Below are positions 45,550 through 56,100 of a DNA stretch of 64,000 nucleotides, piece by piece. The stretch's first letter is position 1. Every line of letters starts with the position of its first letter. The position numbers and the translations under genes are program-made. The notes beneath the pieces are model-generated. The model was not told where the DNA came from and searched no databases. It worked only from the letters and a program-made list of their open reading frames with translations. The DNA is from Fagopyrum homotropicum (Eukaryota; Streptophyta; Magnoliopsida; Caryophyllales; Polygonaceae): NCBI GenBank assembly GCA_033239125.1, contig BSWB01000002.1, forward strand, positions 51,991,001 through 52,055,000, given 5' to 3'.

Positions 45550-47190
45550 TTGTCAACACACCAAATGAAAACTCGAGCTTCTAACCGTATTTTCAAACCC
45601 TTAATCCGCCAAGACGGGACAATCCCATGGCCGTCCTGTTCCACCACATCCACAATACCAGATGAACCTACCAATTTCACAATTGCCACCAAATTTCCGG
45701 AATGGCGTGATGCAATGAAGGCTGAAATCCAAGCATTACTAACCACCAATACCTGTACCTTGGTGCCTTCATCACCTTCCCAAAACGTTCTTGGAGTCAA
45801 ATGGGTGTTTAAAACCAAACATTTGTTTGATGGCACAATTGAGAGGAGGAAAGCGAGATTAGTCGCTAAGGGCTACCACCAACTCCATGGCCTTGATTAC
45901 CATGATACCTTCAGCCCAGTTGCAAAGCCCTCTACCATTCGCCTTCTCCTAGCTTTGGCAGCAATGAACCAGTGGACAGTGAAGCAGGTTGACATACAGA
46001 ACGCTTTCTTGCATGGGGACTTGACAAAGGAAGTATACATTTCTCAGCCGCCTGGCTTTGTTCATCCAACACTTCCCACATATGTCTGTAAGTTGCAAAA
46101 GTCCCTCTATGGCCTTAAACAATCCCCTCGTGCCTGGTTCTCACATTTAGGGGACACATTAATCTCAATGGGATTCTCTTCTTCAAACTCTGATACACCC
46201 ATGTTCCTTTTCAAATCTCAATCTGAGTTTGCCTGTATTCTGGTGTATGTTGATGACCTTCTGGTCATCACATCTTCCCCATCACTTGCAACCAAATTCA
46301 CCACAAAATTGTCTACCTTGTTTCCTATTAAAGATCTTAGCCTTGTCAGCTACTTCCTAGGCATTGAAATTTAGAGAAATTCCAATGGCTTTTATCTTTC
46401 TCAGAAAAGATATATCCTTGACCTTGTTACCAAGGCAAATATGCAGCACTCCAAGCCAATTTCTACCCCACTTGCTACATCCTTTCATGACACTTTTCAC
46501 TCTTCCTCACCATTCACTGATCCCTCCCTCTACAGGAGCATCTTAGGGAGCCTACAATACCTTGCTTTTACTCGCCCTGACATCTCTTTTGCTGTCAACA
46601 AACTAGCTCAATTTATGCACTCTCCAAAACAAGCTCATTGGCAATCAGTAAAGCGAGTCCTCCGCTATTTAAATTGCACTGCCTCCCTCCAATTTCACAT
46701 TTCCTCCAAACCTGGCTCTGTTCTGTTTGCTTTCTCAGATGTAGATTGGGGGAGTGATATGACAGACAGAGGATCCACAAGTGCATATTTTGTCTACCTT
46801 GGTAGCAACCTCATCTCCTGGACATCGAAGAAGCAGACAAATGTTGCTCGCTCTTCCACCGAGGCTGAATATCGAGCCATTGCTCATGCCACATCTGAAA
46901 TTCTTTGGCTTCAGTCCCTCCTCAAAGAACTAGGAAACACATTACCAAAACCACCAACACTGTGGTATGACAATTTGGGGGCAACTTACCTGGCAGTTAA
47001 TCCAGTAATGCACCACAGGATCAAACATCTTGAACTTGACTACCATTTTGTTCGACAGAGAGTGCAATCCAAGGCATTACTTGTTGCTTTTGTCTCCTCC
47101 AAAGACCAAGTAGGAGATCTTCTCACCAAGGCAGTCTCCTCTTCTCGACTTGCTGAACTGCGCTCCCAACTCCGCCTTACGGATTTGGGA
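45550..47190 (+). pseudogene. RT-RNase H of copia G, one in-frame stop
   Basis: RT in 45550-46374: WRDAMKAEIQALLTTNTCTL, VKWVFKTKH, KARLVAKGYHQLHGLDY, VDIQNAFLHGDLTKEVYISQ, LYGLKQSPRAWF and ILVYVDDLLVITSS with catalytic YVDD. A TAG at 46372 lies in frame; the frame continues past it as RNSNGFYLSQKRYI. RNase H in 46441-47229: FSDVDWGSDMTDRGSTSAYF, SSTEAEYRAIAHATSEILWL, and a tail KDQVGDLLTKAVSS. The linker before 45550 is also interrupted. It is close to intact, and the lesions are few. Confidence 0.93.
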
Positions 47191-47201
47191 TCGATGGGGG
47201 A

Positions 47202-47354
47202 TACTAGACTAGATAATAGTCCACACTAGAAGCCCATGTATAAAGGCCTCGTTACTAGTATGTTGGTGACATCTGCTATATATATGTACCATGTTACAAC
47301 TAATGAATACAAGAAAGAATCAAATCCATTTACAGAGAAATGTGTCTCCCATTA
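47202..47354 (+). repeat. 3' LTR of copia G
   Basis: 153 bp, differing from the 5' LTR by an A/C change and a G/A change. Followed by the target repeat GTTTG. Confidence 0.93.
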
Positions 47355-47414
47355 GTTTGTATTATTACTGTTCCTATTCTGTTTATACTTTGTTTCGATT
47401 ACCTTCCAATATGA

Positions 47415-47768
47415 GGTCTGTAATGGAGGATTGAATATTGAGGCTGATATGGGCCGGTTTGTTGATGATGCAACACTGGATGATAACGTGGAATCGTTCT
47501 TGTCTCAAGAAGAGGCAGACCCTAGAGATTCCATGGGTCGGGGTATTGATGGTGAGAAAGGTACTACTTTCCGAACTTCTGGCTTACTATCGACTTATAT
47601 TAATTACACCGGGAGCTAAATGTTTGGGTTTGCTTGTTAATTAAGGGATATCTTTGTTTGACAATTTAGGTCCACTTAAGGAAGTTACTCGTATACAAGC
47701 CAGTGGAGATAAAGTGTCAGTTCTCATCAGATGGAAAGCTATTAGCCGCTGGTGGACGTGATAAGAAG
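47415..47768 (+). pseudogene. LEUNIG-like exons: pre-WD region and first WD repeat
   Basis: First exon reads ADMGRFVDDATLDDNVESFL then SQEEADPRDSMGRGIDGEKG, the conserved acidic segment before the WD40 repeats, with a GT donor at 47561. Second exon reads LKEVTRIQASGDKV, then after a two-base loss FSSDGKLLAAGGRDKK at about 47721-47768, followed by the GT at 47769. The target site of the LTR element (GTTCC) is just inside this intron. Confidence 0.82.
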
Positions 47769-47777
47769 GTTAGTTCC

Positions 47778-48193
47778 TGTTAGAATTAATTCATAATTCT
47801 AATTATGGGTATTGGGCATAATACTAGAGATTGATGGGCTAAGCCCAAATAAGATAATATTTGATGAAGTTCAAAGTTTAATTAATGTTGAAAGTTCTAG
47901 AAAAGGCTAGAGAAAGTAATGAAGATTAGTGGAGAGTAATGAGGAACAATCTAGATTAGTCTATACTAATATAAATTTGTTGTAATTTGAGTATGTCGGT
48001 TGTTTACTAGGCTGGAATGTCAACCGACATATATCAATATATATATGTACTTGGTGTGCGCATATGTAATGAAATGTAAAAGAGTGTTCGATCAAAAGGC
48101 TTATACACAAGTGAGGTGTACGAGTGTGAGTGCGCAACAAAATACCCGCTTATATACTTGGAGTGTGTCGGGAATGCGGAGTTTTCCCCAACA
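47778..48193 (+). repeat. 5' LTR of the TR-GAG element
   Basis: 416 bp, TGTTAGAATTAATTCAT...GTTTTCCCCAACA, followed by the primer site ACTGGTATCAGAG. The 3' copy ends ATTA where this one ends AACA. Confidence 0.9.
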
Positions 48194-48194
48194 A

Positions 48195-48205
48195 CTGGTA
48201 TCAGA
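48195..48205 (+). other. Primer-binding site of the TR-GAG element
   Basis: CTGGTATCAGAG lies one base after the LTR end; initiator tRNA-Met type. Confidence 0.88.
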
Positions 48206-48268
48206 GTCGAGGTTGCGGTGGTGGTGTTCGGGTAAACTTTGTTGCTTGAAGAATCTCGTATTGGCGCG

Positions 48269-49591
48269 ATGGCGGCCGAGGCGATGAGGGCGTTCGAGAT
48301 TCCACTCTTTGATGGGAAGATCAACTTCACTTTGTGGCAGAGTACTATTCAAGACCTCTTGGTGCAGCAGGGTCTTGACCAAGCTCTGGAGGAGGAGAAG
48401 CCTGGATCGATGAGCGAGGAGAAGTGGAGAAGCATCCAGAGGAAGGCGGTAAGTACAATTCGGTTGGCGTTGGCTCCCGAGATTAAGTATGGTGTGTTGA
48501 AGGAGACCATACCGAAGGCGTTGTGGGAGAAGCTCGAGAGCATCTACGCGTCGAAGTCGTTGACCAACCGTTTGTGCTTGAAGATGGAGCTTTACTCGTT
48601 CAAGATGGAGGAAGGAGGTAATCTTCATGACCACATTAACTCGTTTAATCAACTAGTATGCCAATTGTTGAATGTTGATGACAAGATTGGTGAGGAGGAG
48701 CAAGCGTTGTTGTTGCTAGCATCATTGCCGAAGTCCTACAAGTTCTTGGTGCAGACGTTACTTGTAGGAAGGAAGTCTCTCACTCTAGATGAGGTGACCA
48801 CTACTTTGCGGGAGAGTGAGAGAATGATGAAGAATGATGCTACTGACAAAGGAGAGGATCGCATACTAGTTGCAGGGGAGCGAGGACGAGGGAGGAGTCA
48901 ATGGAGGAGGTGTGATGACTCGAGGCAGAGATCAGGCTCACGACGAGATTTGAGTGAGGTCGAGTGCTTCTACTGCAGGGAGAGGGGTCACATGCAAGCC
49001 CGGTGTCCTCAGATGAGGGAGGACTTAAACAAGTTGAGAGAGATGTCGCCGGGAAAGATGAGAGGGGACTCCCGCACAAATGTGGTCAGTGAAGTTGGTG
49101 AAGTTGATTACGGAGATATTTACTTGGCAACGGGTGAGGAGACCACCAAGTCCGAGTGGGTGATGGATAGTGCTGCCTCGATGCATGTATGTAGAGACCA
49201 AGCATTATTTGACACCTTGAAGGTTGGTGGAGAGTTTGGTCACTTCAACTCAGTGAGTGGTACCGGAATCGTGAGGATGAGGCTTCATAACGGTACAAGC
49301 CACACTCTATATAACGTGAGGTACGTGCCATCAGTGAACGTGAATGTCATCTCTTTGGGTACAATGACAATGAAGGGGTATAGGTTCGTTGGCGCAAGGA
49401 GTTGGTGCAAGGTGTTCAAGGGGAGACGATTGGTGGTGCGAGGCCGCAAGGATGAGAAGAATATTTGCTTTTTAGATGGAAGAGCGGTGCGAGAAAGAGG
49501 TGGTGGCGCCGGAACTAAGAAGCAAACGAAGGTAACTTTTTTCGGAAACGGAGGAGATATTGGAAATATGAATTATGGGAGAAATTGTTAG
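48269..49591 (+). CDS. Gag plus protease-like segment of the TR-GAG element, 440 codons, intact
   Basis: Copia-type Gag. I chose the ATG at 48269 (GCGATGGCGG, MAAEAMRAFEIPLFDGKINF) over an upstream in-frame ATG at 48239 because family gags begin with a short leader before the FDGxNF motif. The capsid-like core follows (LWEKLESIYASKSLTNRLCL, HINSFNQLVCQLLNVDDKIG), then a basic region and a CCHC zinc knuckle CFYCRERGHMQARC. Next is a protease-like site WVMDSAASMHVC (DSA for DSG) and a pre-integrase-like stretch YVPSVNVNVISLGTMTMKGY. The frame stays open to a TAG that is made by the first bases of the 3' LTR (TGTTAG). No RT or integrase follows. The intact frame suggests selection or recent movement. 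Confidence 0.88.
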   Translation: MAAEAMRAFEIPLFDGKINFTLWQSTIQDLLVQQGLDQALEEEKPGSMSEEKWRSIQRKAVSTIRLALAPEIKYGVLKETIPKALWEKLESIYASKSLTNRLCLKMELYSFKMEEGGNLHDHINSFNQLVCQLLNVDDKIGEEEQALLLLASLPKSYKFLVQTLLVGRKSLTLDEVTTTLRESERMMKNDATDKGEDRILVAGERGRGRSQWRRCDDSRQRSGSRRDLSEVECFYCRERGHMQARCPQMREDLNKLREMSPGKMRGDSRTNVVSEVGEVDYGDIYLATGEETTKSEWVMDSAASMHVCRDQALFDTLKVGGEFGHFNSVSGTGIVRMRLHNGTSHTLYNVRYVPSVNVNVISLGTMTMKGYRFVGARSWCKVFKGRRLVVRGRKDEKNICFLDGRAVRERGGGAGTKKQTKVTFFGNGGDIGNMNYGRNC

Positions 49592-49907
49592 AATTAATTC
49601 ATATTTTTTATTATGGGTATTGGGCATAATTATAGAGATTGATGGGCTAAGCCCAAATAAAATAATATTTGATGAAGTTCAAAGTTTAATTAATGTTGAA
49701 AGTTCTAGAAAAGGCTAGAGAAAGTAATGAAGATTAGTGGAGAGTAATGAGGAACAATCTAGATTAGTCTATACTAATATCAATTTGTTGTAATTTGAGT
49801 ATGTCGGTTGTTTACTAGGCTGGAATGTCAACCGACATATATCAATATATATATATATGTACTTGGTGTGCGCATATGTAATGAAATGTGAAAGAGTGTT
49901 CGATCAA
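49586..49907 (+). repeat. 3' LTR of the TR-GAG element, left part
   Basis: Starts TGTTAGAATTAATTCAT and is colinear with LTR1 up to the LINE target site. The remainder is at 52466-52563. Confidence 0.9.
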
Positions 49908-52310
49908 CGAACTCAACGAACTCACTTCTCTCCTCGCCACCCATAAAGCTATGTCCTCTCAGCTCGCTAAACTTGACTGGATTAAGTTTGATGATAGCTG
50001 TAGCTCTTATTTTTTCCGGAGAATCAAGCAAAAAAGATGCAACTCTAGGATCAGCTCTATCATCGATGAAACTGGTGGCACTCTTACTGCGCACCATGAC
50101 CTTGCCAAAGCGTTTGTCACTCACTTCTCAGATATTCACAGGCATAAGATTGATCCCAAGCCCATCAACCCGTACCTTATTAGCTCAGGTCACACTCTGG
50201 ACCGCTCTATGGCCCTTAACCTTTGTCGATTGGTCACTGAAAAGGAGATCAAAGATGCACTCTTCGACATTGGCGACAATAAAGCTCCCGGTCCGGAGGG
50301 TTTAATGCATTCTTCTTCAAGCAGTCATGGGACACCACTGGACCAAGCATCGTCTTGGCTGTTAAGGACTTCTTTGCTTCAAAGCAATTACTGAAGCAAC
50401 TCAACCATACCGCCATCTCTCTTATACCGAAGACCCTCAACCCCACAAAAACAAACGACTACCGACCCATCTCCTGTTGCAACACGATCTACAAAGTGAT
50501 TGCGAAGATCATGGCCAATAGACTCAAAGACGTTCTCCCTCACATTATTGGAATCCAACAAGGAGCTTTCATCAAAGGACGCTCCATCAGGCACAACTCT
50601 CTCCTTGGTCATGAGCTCCTCAAGCATTACAAAAGGACCTCCATCTCCCCCCGGTGCACAATAAAAATCGATATACGCAAAGCTTTCGATAATGTTGATC
50701 ATGACTTCATCCTCAACATGCTTCGGAATCTTGGGTTCAATGGGACTTTTATAGCATGGATCAAAGCCTGCATTACCTCGGTCACTTACTCAGTCAACGT
50801 TAACGGATATTATAAAGGCTTCATCCGTGGTACCAAGGGTCTTAGGCAAGGGTGCCCTCTCTCCCCCTATCTCTTCACTATCGCTGTGGAGTACCTTTCA
50901 CGTATCCTCCATGAGAAAACTTCCAATCCCGACTTCAACTTTCATCCCAAATGTAGCCAAACCCGCACCACTCACCTCATGTTTGCCGATGACCTTCTTC
51001 TCTTTTTCCGTGCTGACCACATCTCGGTCCAAATCCTTAAGAGTGGAATCAATGATTTCATGGCCTCCTCGGGCCTGGAAACCAACTGGGACAAGTCAGC
51101 CATTTTTTTCGGGGGAATCCCTAACCTTGACCAAACATCCATTGCCTCAGCCAACGGTTTTACTATAGGAAACCTACCTGTTACGTACCTAGGTTTCCCC
51201 CTCGGATGCAGTAAGCTCAAGCATGCAGATTACACCCCTCTTATACAAAAAATTACCACCAAAATCTCCTCTTGGAGCTCCAAGAACCTCTCTTATGCTG
51301 GACGACTCCAAATCATAAGATCTATTCTGTTTGGCATACAAAACTATTGGTGCAATGTTCTTCTTCTTCCTCTCTCCATTGCAGGTACCATCAAGACGCT
51401 CCTGCGCTCCTTTCTTTGGTCTGGATCTCCTAGGATGAAGAAGAGCTTGGTAGCGTGGAGCAATGTGTGCAGACCCACTGCTGAAGGAGGCCTCGGCTTG
51501 AAAGACATGCTCTCCTGGAACATCACATGCATCGGCAAGCTCATTCACGAACTGGACAGCTATAACGAAGACAGGCCGAGCATTTGGTGTAACTGGATCC
51601 ATACTAATCTGCTCCATAACTGTACCATCTGGAACGCCACTGCTTCTACCTCCCACAGCGCCACATGGCGTGCCATACTTCAGGTCCGTGTAAGCTCTTG
51701 ACCAAAGGAACCAACACTTACCTTAAAGCTTTGATGAATGGATCCAACCACACCTACCAAAGCCACGATGTATACAATCTGTTCAGAACCATCAGCCCTA
51801 CTCTCCCTTGGAATGTCACCATTTGGGTAAACTTAGCTCTCCGCGGTGTAGCTTCATTTCTTGGCTCGCTGCTCTAGGGAAGCTTCCTACCAACACAAAA
51901 TGCTTCAAATAGGGGAGTTCTAACTCCAAGCTCTGCCCTATTTGCAATCTCTGTGATGAGACGGAAGACCACATATTCCTGCATTGTCCCACCTCAAAAA
52001 AATCCCTCGATATCATCCTCAACTGGCTCTTCATATCCCAAAGGCAGATCACCATCATTGGTTGGCTGGCTTGGCTCGGGAATTCCAGAAACCACAGCTT
52101 CAAAACACAGCTCTATGTTGCCACCTTCACCACATTCATCTACTTCACTTGGAGAAGTCGTAATGACCTAATCTTCAACCACACAACCATTAATCCGACC
52201 ACTAATGCTCACATGATCATGGCCCATGTCAAGCTCCTTACTTCCGCAAAATGGACCAAACATTCGCCTACAAGCAGACTTTGGATGAGATATCTTCAAA
52301 TCACCTAGTT
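49908..52310 (+). pseudogene. LINE ORF2 reverse transcriptase, truncated and frameshifted
   Basis: The first block (to about 50300) ends in ALFDIGDNKAPGPEG. One missing base then shifts the frame to FNAFFFKQSWDTTGPSI. The long block 50355-51701 has NDYRPISCCNTIYKVIAKIM, QGAFIKGRSI, IKIDIRKAFDNVDHDFIL, GLRQGCPLSPYLFTIAVEYL and the catalytic LMFADDLLLFF (FADD). After about 51700 the C-terminal zinc-finger region (zf-RVT type) is broken into several frames to about 52310. This is the L1-like plant LINE type. Confidence 0.92.
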
Positions 52311-52448
52311 TTGGATCACATCTTAGCACCTCTCTCGTTGTAACTCAATTTGTGTCTCTTTCCCTTATGTATCTATTACTCTGTGTACCGAATCTCTTTG
52401 TATTCTTCTCCCAAATCATAACACGTAACCTCCTCGGTTTCAAAAAAA
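49908..52448 (+). mobile_element. 5'-truncated LINE (non-LTR retrotransposon)
   Basis: About 2.5 kb ending in a poly(A) run (52442-52450). The target duplication AAGAGTGTTCGATCAA occurs at 49892-49907 and 52450-52465, the long direct repeat expected of target-primed reverse transcription. RT is in plus orientation; the endonuclease domain is missing through 5' truncation. It splits the 3' LTR of the TR-GAG element. Confidence 0.95.
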
Positions 52449-52465
52449 AAAGAGTGTTCGATCAA

Positions 52466-52563
52466 AAGGCTTATACACAAGTGAGGTGTACGAGTGTGAG
52501 TGCGCAACAAAATACCCGCTTATATACTCGGAGTGTGTCGGGAACGCGGAGTTTTCCCCATTA
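52466..52563 (+). repeat. 3' LTR of the TR-GAG element, right part
   Basis: AAGGCTTATACACAAGTGAG...GTTTTCCCCATTA. Colinear with the last part of LTR1; followed by the target repeat GTTCC at 52564. Confidence 0.88.
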
Positions 52564-52654
52564 GTTCCCTTATAAATACCATGAGGAGATGGCTATTTTG
52601 TTTCTAAACCAATTTCTTGGCTTTTAACCTATATGTTTGCTGCCTTTTGTAGGC

Positions 52655-52965
52655 AGTTTTGTGGTCCACAGAAAATCATAGTCCAAAATCATTTCTTGAA
52701 GAGCACACACATGCTATCACGGATGTCGCTTTAGTGCAAGTGTGTCAAGGTTGGCGACCTCATCATTTGACCGAACCGTCAGGGTCTGGGATGCTAATAG
52801 TGTTAGTCCAATCAGTAATGGAAGTCAGACTTTATATGAAATACAACCAGAAATAAAATTTTCTTACTCTTATTATCACACAAAATTGCCTACAAAAGGC
52901 AGCAAGCATATAGGTTACATTGGAGTATCAACAATGGTACTTGCCGTTACAAGTTTGAGGTAATC
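52655..52965 (+). pseudogene. LEUNIG-like exon: WD repeats 1-2
   Basis: After a TTTTGTAG acceptor the frame reads AVLWSTENHSPKSFLEEHTH then AITDV. A one-base loss shifts it, and the next frame gives RFSASVSRLATSSFDRTVRV then WDAN, the classic WD40 strand. The remainder to 52965 is poorly conserved (IGVSTMVLAVTSL), followed by GT. Confidence 0.8.
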
Positions 52966-53109
52966 AGCTCTTTTTGGGTCACTTCCAGTGTAACCCTACT
53001 CAAAAGTATAAGGGCTTGTTTGAATGCATAGTGTAAGTTTTATACTATATGCTTTTTGACCTATAATACATACTAGACTGCCAGCAAAAGTGCAATTTGA
53101 ATGCCTTAG
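52966..53109. other. Intron-like spacer, possible MITE half
   Basis: Contains GGGCTTGTTTGAATGCATAG near 53018, similar to the complement of sequence near 56630-56680 on the other side of copia J. It may be one end of a small inverted-repeat element split by J. Confidence 0.35.
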
Positions 53110-56100
53110 TACTGACTGTGATTAGGGCGAGATGTATCTCGGAAACCTGGAGGTTGAAACATGTAGACCGTTTCATTCAAATGCCCATGGAGAAAAGCAT
53201 TTTGAACATCGAGCTGGTGAATGGACCAAGAACGAGATACTGCAATGCTAAGAACCATGCGGATGGTAGCAGGTTTGACCACTGGACTAAAAGTCTCATC
53301 ACAGTCCACTCCAATCTGTTGAGAGCATCCATTGGCAACCAAACAAGCCTTGTACCGCTCCAGGGAACCATCAGACCTGTACTTATGTCGAAAGATCCAC
53401 ATACACCGCACAATATTAGCATCATTAGGACGAGGAACCAGAACCCAAGTCTTATTTCGCATAAGGGCTCGATATTCATCAAGCATGGCGTGGTTCCAAT
53501 ACGGATCTTGGAGAGCTAGGTTATGTGATTTGGGTATGGGTGAGATAAGACGGGAAGATGGGGTAGTGGAGACGGATAAATCGAAGATAGGTTTGGGTTT
53601 CACAATACCGGATTGACTGCGGGTCTGAGGCCGGGTGGGCACAACAACAATCGGTGCTGGGATGGTTGATATAGGCGAACCGGCGGAGCTGGAATTCGGA
53701 TTTAATGAATGTGGGATAGGTGCAGGTGGGCCTGGAATGGTAAGTGGGCTGGGTGCAACAGGCGGGCTTGCAGGGGATGGGAAAAGGCGGGCTGAAGATT
53801 GATTTTCAGCAGATGCAAGTGGGAGTGGGCCAGGCGCATTTGGGCTGGAAATTGCGGCTGGGCCAGACGCGTGGAGGAGTGGGCCAGACACAGGGGAGGT
53901 AAGCGGTGACTGAGGCGGGCTAATTTCAGGAGCTGAGTTTGACTGTTCCTCAAGGTTCCGAAGTAAAGCACCGTTGTACGGGGAAGGTCCGTCATCGGTG
54001 AAAAAATCATAGGAATCCGGGGATGTGTCTTTCCGGGTGGAAAACGGGAAAGTAGACTCATCGAAAGTGACATGACGGGAGAGAATAATTTTATTCGAAC
54101 CTAACTCTAGACACTTGTAACCTCGATGATGAGTGGGGTATCCTAGGAAGACGCACTTTGTAGTGCGAGGTTGAAGTTTGTGGGAAATGGTTGCACTTTG
54201 ATTGGGATAACAAAGGCAACCGAAAATCCGGAGATGATGTAAGGAAGGTGTGGTGCGGTAAAGCACTTGGGTAGGAGATCTATTGTGAATAGCGGTGGAA
54301 GGAAGAATGTTGAGAAGGTAGCATGATGTCTCTAAGGCGTGAGGCCAAAAATAGACGGGAAGAGACGCATGAAACAAAATAGATCTCATCATATTATTGA
54401 CTGTACGAATGGTACGTTCAGCTTTGCCATTTTGAGGGGAGGTATGAGGACACGAAAATCGAAAAGAGATGCCATGAGTAGCAAAAAAATTGTGAAAATT
54501 CGTGTTATTGAACTCACGCCCCATGTCACATTGAAAACTTTTAATGTTTGTGCGAAATTGTGTTTGAACGAGTTTGTGAAATTGCCTAAAGAGATCGAAA
54601 ACTTGTGACTTAAACTTGATCGGATAGACCCATAAGAAGTGAGTGTAATCATCAAGAAATAACAAGTAATATTTAAAACCTTCCCGGCTAGAGATAGGAG
54701 AGGTCCAAATATCGCTATGAATAATATCAAAAGGCGCAAAAGTACTATTTGAAGAGCGATCAAACGCAAGTTTGTGATGTTTTCCAAGTTGACATGCATG
54801 ACAAAGGGAAGGAGAAGACTCCTTAACACATTTGAAAAAAGAAGAATTGCGAAGTAAATTAAAAACCGGCAACCCGGGATGACCTAGACGAGCATGCCAA
54901 GTGGAAGAAGACTCTGCCGAGAGGGCATGTGATGAACTAGCGGATGGATTTGTAACCGGATAGAGTTCCCCGGAGCTATTACACCTCAGACGAACGGTCC
55001 CCGTTTGAAGATCCTTCACACAGAAACCAAAAGGGTCAAACTCAACAGAAGCAAGGTTATCAGTTGTAAAACGTCTAACGGAGACAAGATTTTTAACGAT
55101 TTTGGGTGCTACAAGGATATTTGATAAACGGAGAGGTTTGTTTGAAGTGGGGAGGATAGCGTCACCAAGACCTGTGGAAGGAATACACGTACCATTGCCA
55201 ACAATTATCGAATTTAATGGACCATTATGCGAAAAAGACGAGAGATTACCGGAATTATTCGTCATGTGCGATGTGGCGCCTGTATCCATGTACCATAAAT
55301 TGTCCGTCGGATTTAACGTCATTGTGGCGAATGATTGATCCAGATACGTAGGCTGAGCAGTGGCAGTAAAGTAATCCTGCGTCAGATGGGCTTGCTGATT
55401 GTATACTGGGCCAGGACCAAGCAGGCCTTGTTGAGTTGTTGGATATGGGCAAGGCGGAGGAGGCATTGGGCCAGATGGGCTCGGCGTCCAGGACTGGGCA
55501 GGAAGAGGCCCGCCAGGAAAGCTCTGCAGTGGAGTCCATCCATAGTTGGGCCGAAAAACGTACCGCTGGGCTGGAGCAGCATTGTTGGACCGGGCCTTGC
55601 CCTTCTTGTTTCTGGACCGAGTTCCACTGGGCCGATCTGCAGCTGGTTGTGTTGGAGGTGCGACAGCAGATCCGGAGGAAGCAGCAGTAGCGGCTGCGAG
55701 AGCTGTTGACGAGGGTTTTTCGGCGCCTGTTTGTGCCGCCAGCCGGGTTTCTTCGAGAAGCAATTGAGAGCGTGCTTTGATAAAACTCGGAAGAGGATCC
55801 GTTTGTTGAATAAAACTCGCCACAGCATTGTATTCAGATGGAAGACCCGAAATAAGTTGGAGCACCAAACGAGTGGCAGGAACCGGTGATCCGACACCCT
55901 TTAGTTGATCTGCCAAGGACTTGAGATGCTGACAAAAGGAATTGACGGAGGAGAATGCGGATAACTTACAGTTGGAGAATTTGTGTTCAAGATACACCGC
56001 CCGAGTGTTCTTGTTATCTTGGAAAATATCTTTGACGCGATTCCAAGCTTGAAGAGCGGTGTCGTCGGAGTCAAGGATTTGAAGAAGGATGTCACGTGAG

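Larger units (their letters stand above)
42917..47354 (+). mobile_element. Copia element G (Ty1/copia), recent, non-canonical LTR ends
   Basis: 4438 bp. Two LTRs of 153 bp (42917-43069 and 47202-47354) differ at two positions. Target duplication GTTTG is found at 42912-42916 and 47355-47359. LTRs begin TACTAG and end CCATTA, instead of TG...CA. The primer site directly follows the first LTR and a GATGGGGGA purine tract precedes the second. Domain order gag, protease, integrase, RT, RNase H shows Ty1/copia. A few stops and a frameshift break the polyprotein. Confidence 0.95.
47778..52563 (+). mobile_element. Gag-only LTR retrotransposon (TR-GAG type, copia-like gag)
   Basis: LTR1 is 47778-48193. 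LTR2 starts at 49586 and is split by a LINE into 49586-49907 and 52466-52563. Target duplication GTTCC is at 47773-47777 and 52564-52568. Between the LTRs, only 1.39 kb, there is a primer site and a single open frame for gag plus the start of the protease region; integrase, RT and RNase H are absent. This is the layout called TR-GAG, which depends on proteins from other elements to move. It sits in an intron-like gap of the LEUNIG-like fragment. Confidence 0.87.

Noticed and set aside
46364..46546. 60-codon frame after the RT block
   Set aside because: Off-frame shadow of the RT to RNase H connection of copia G.
55102..55709. Several plus-strand frames of 70-125 codons
   Set aside because: Shadows of the copia J polyprotein on the minus strand.
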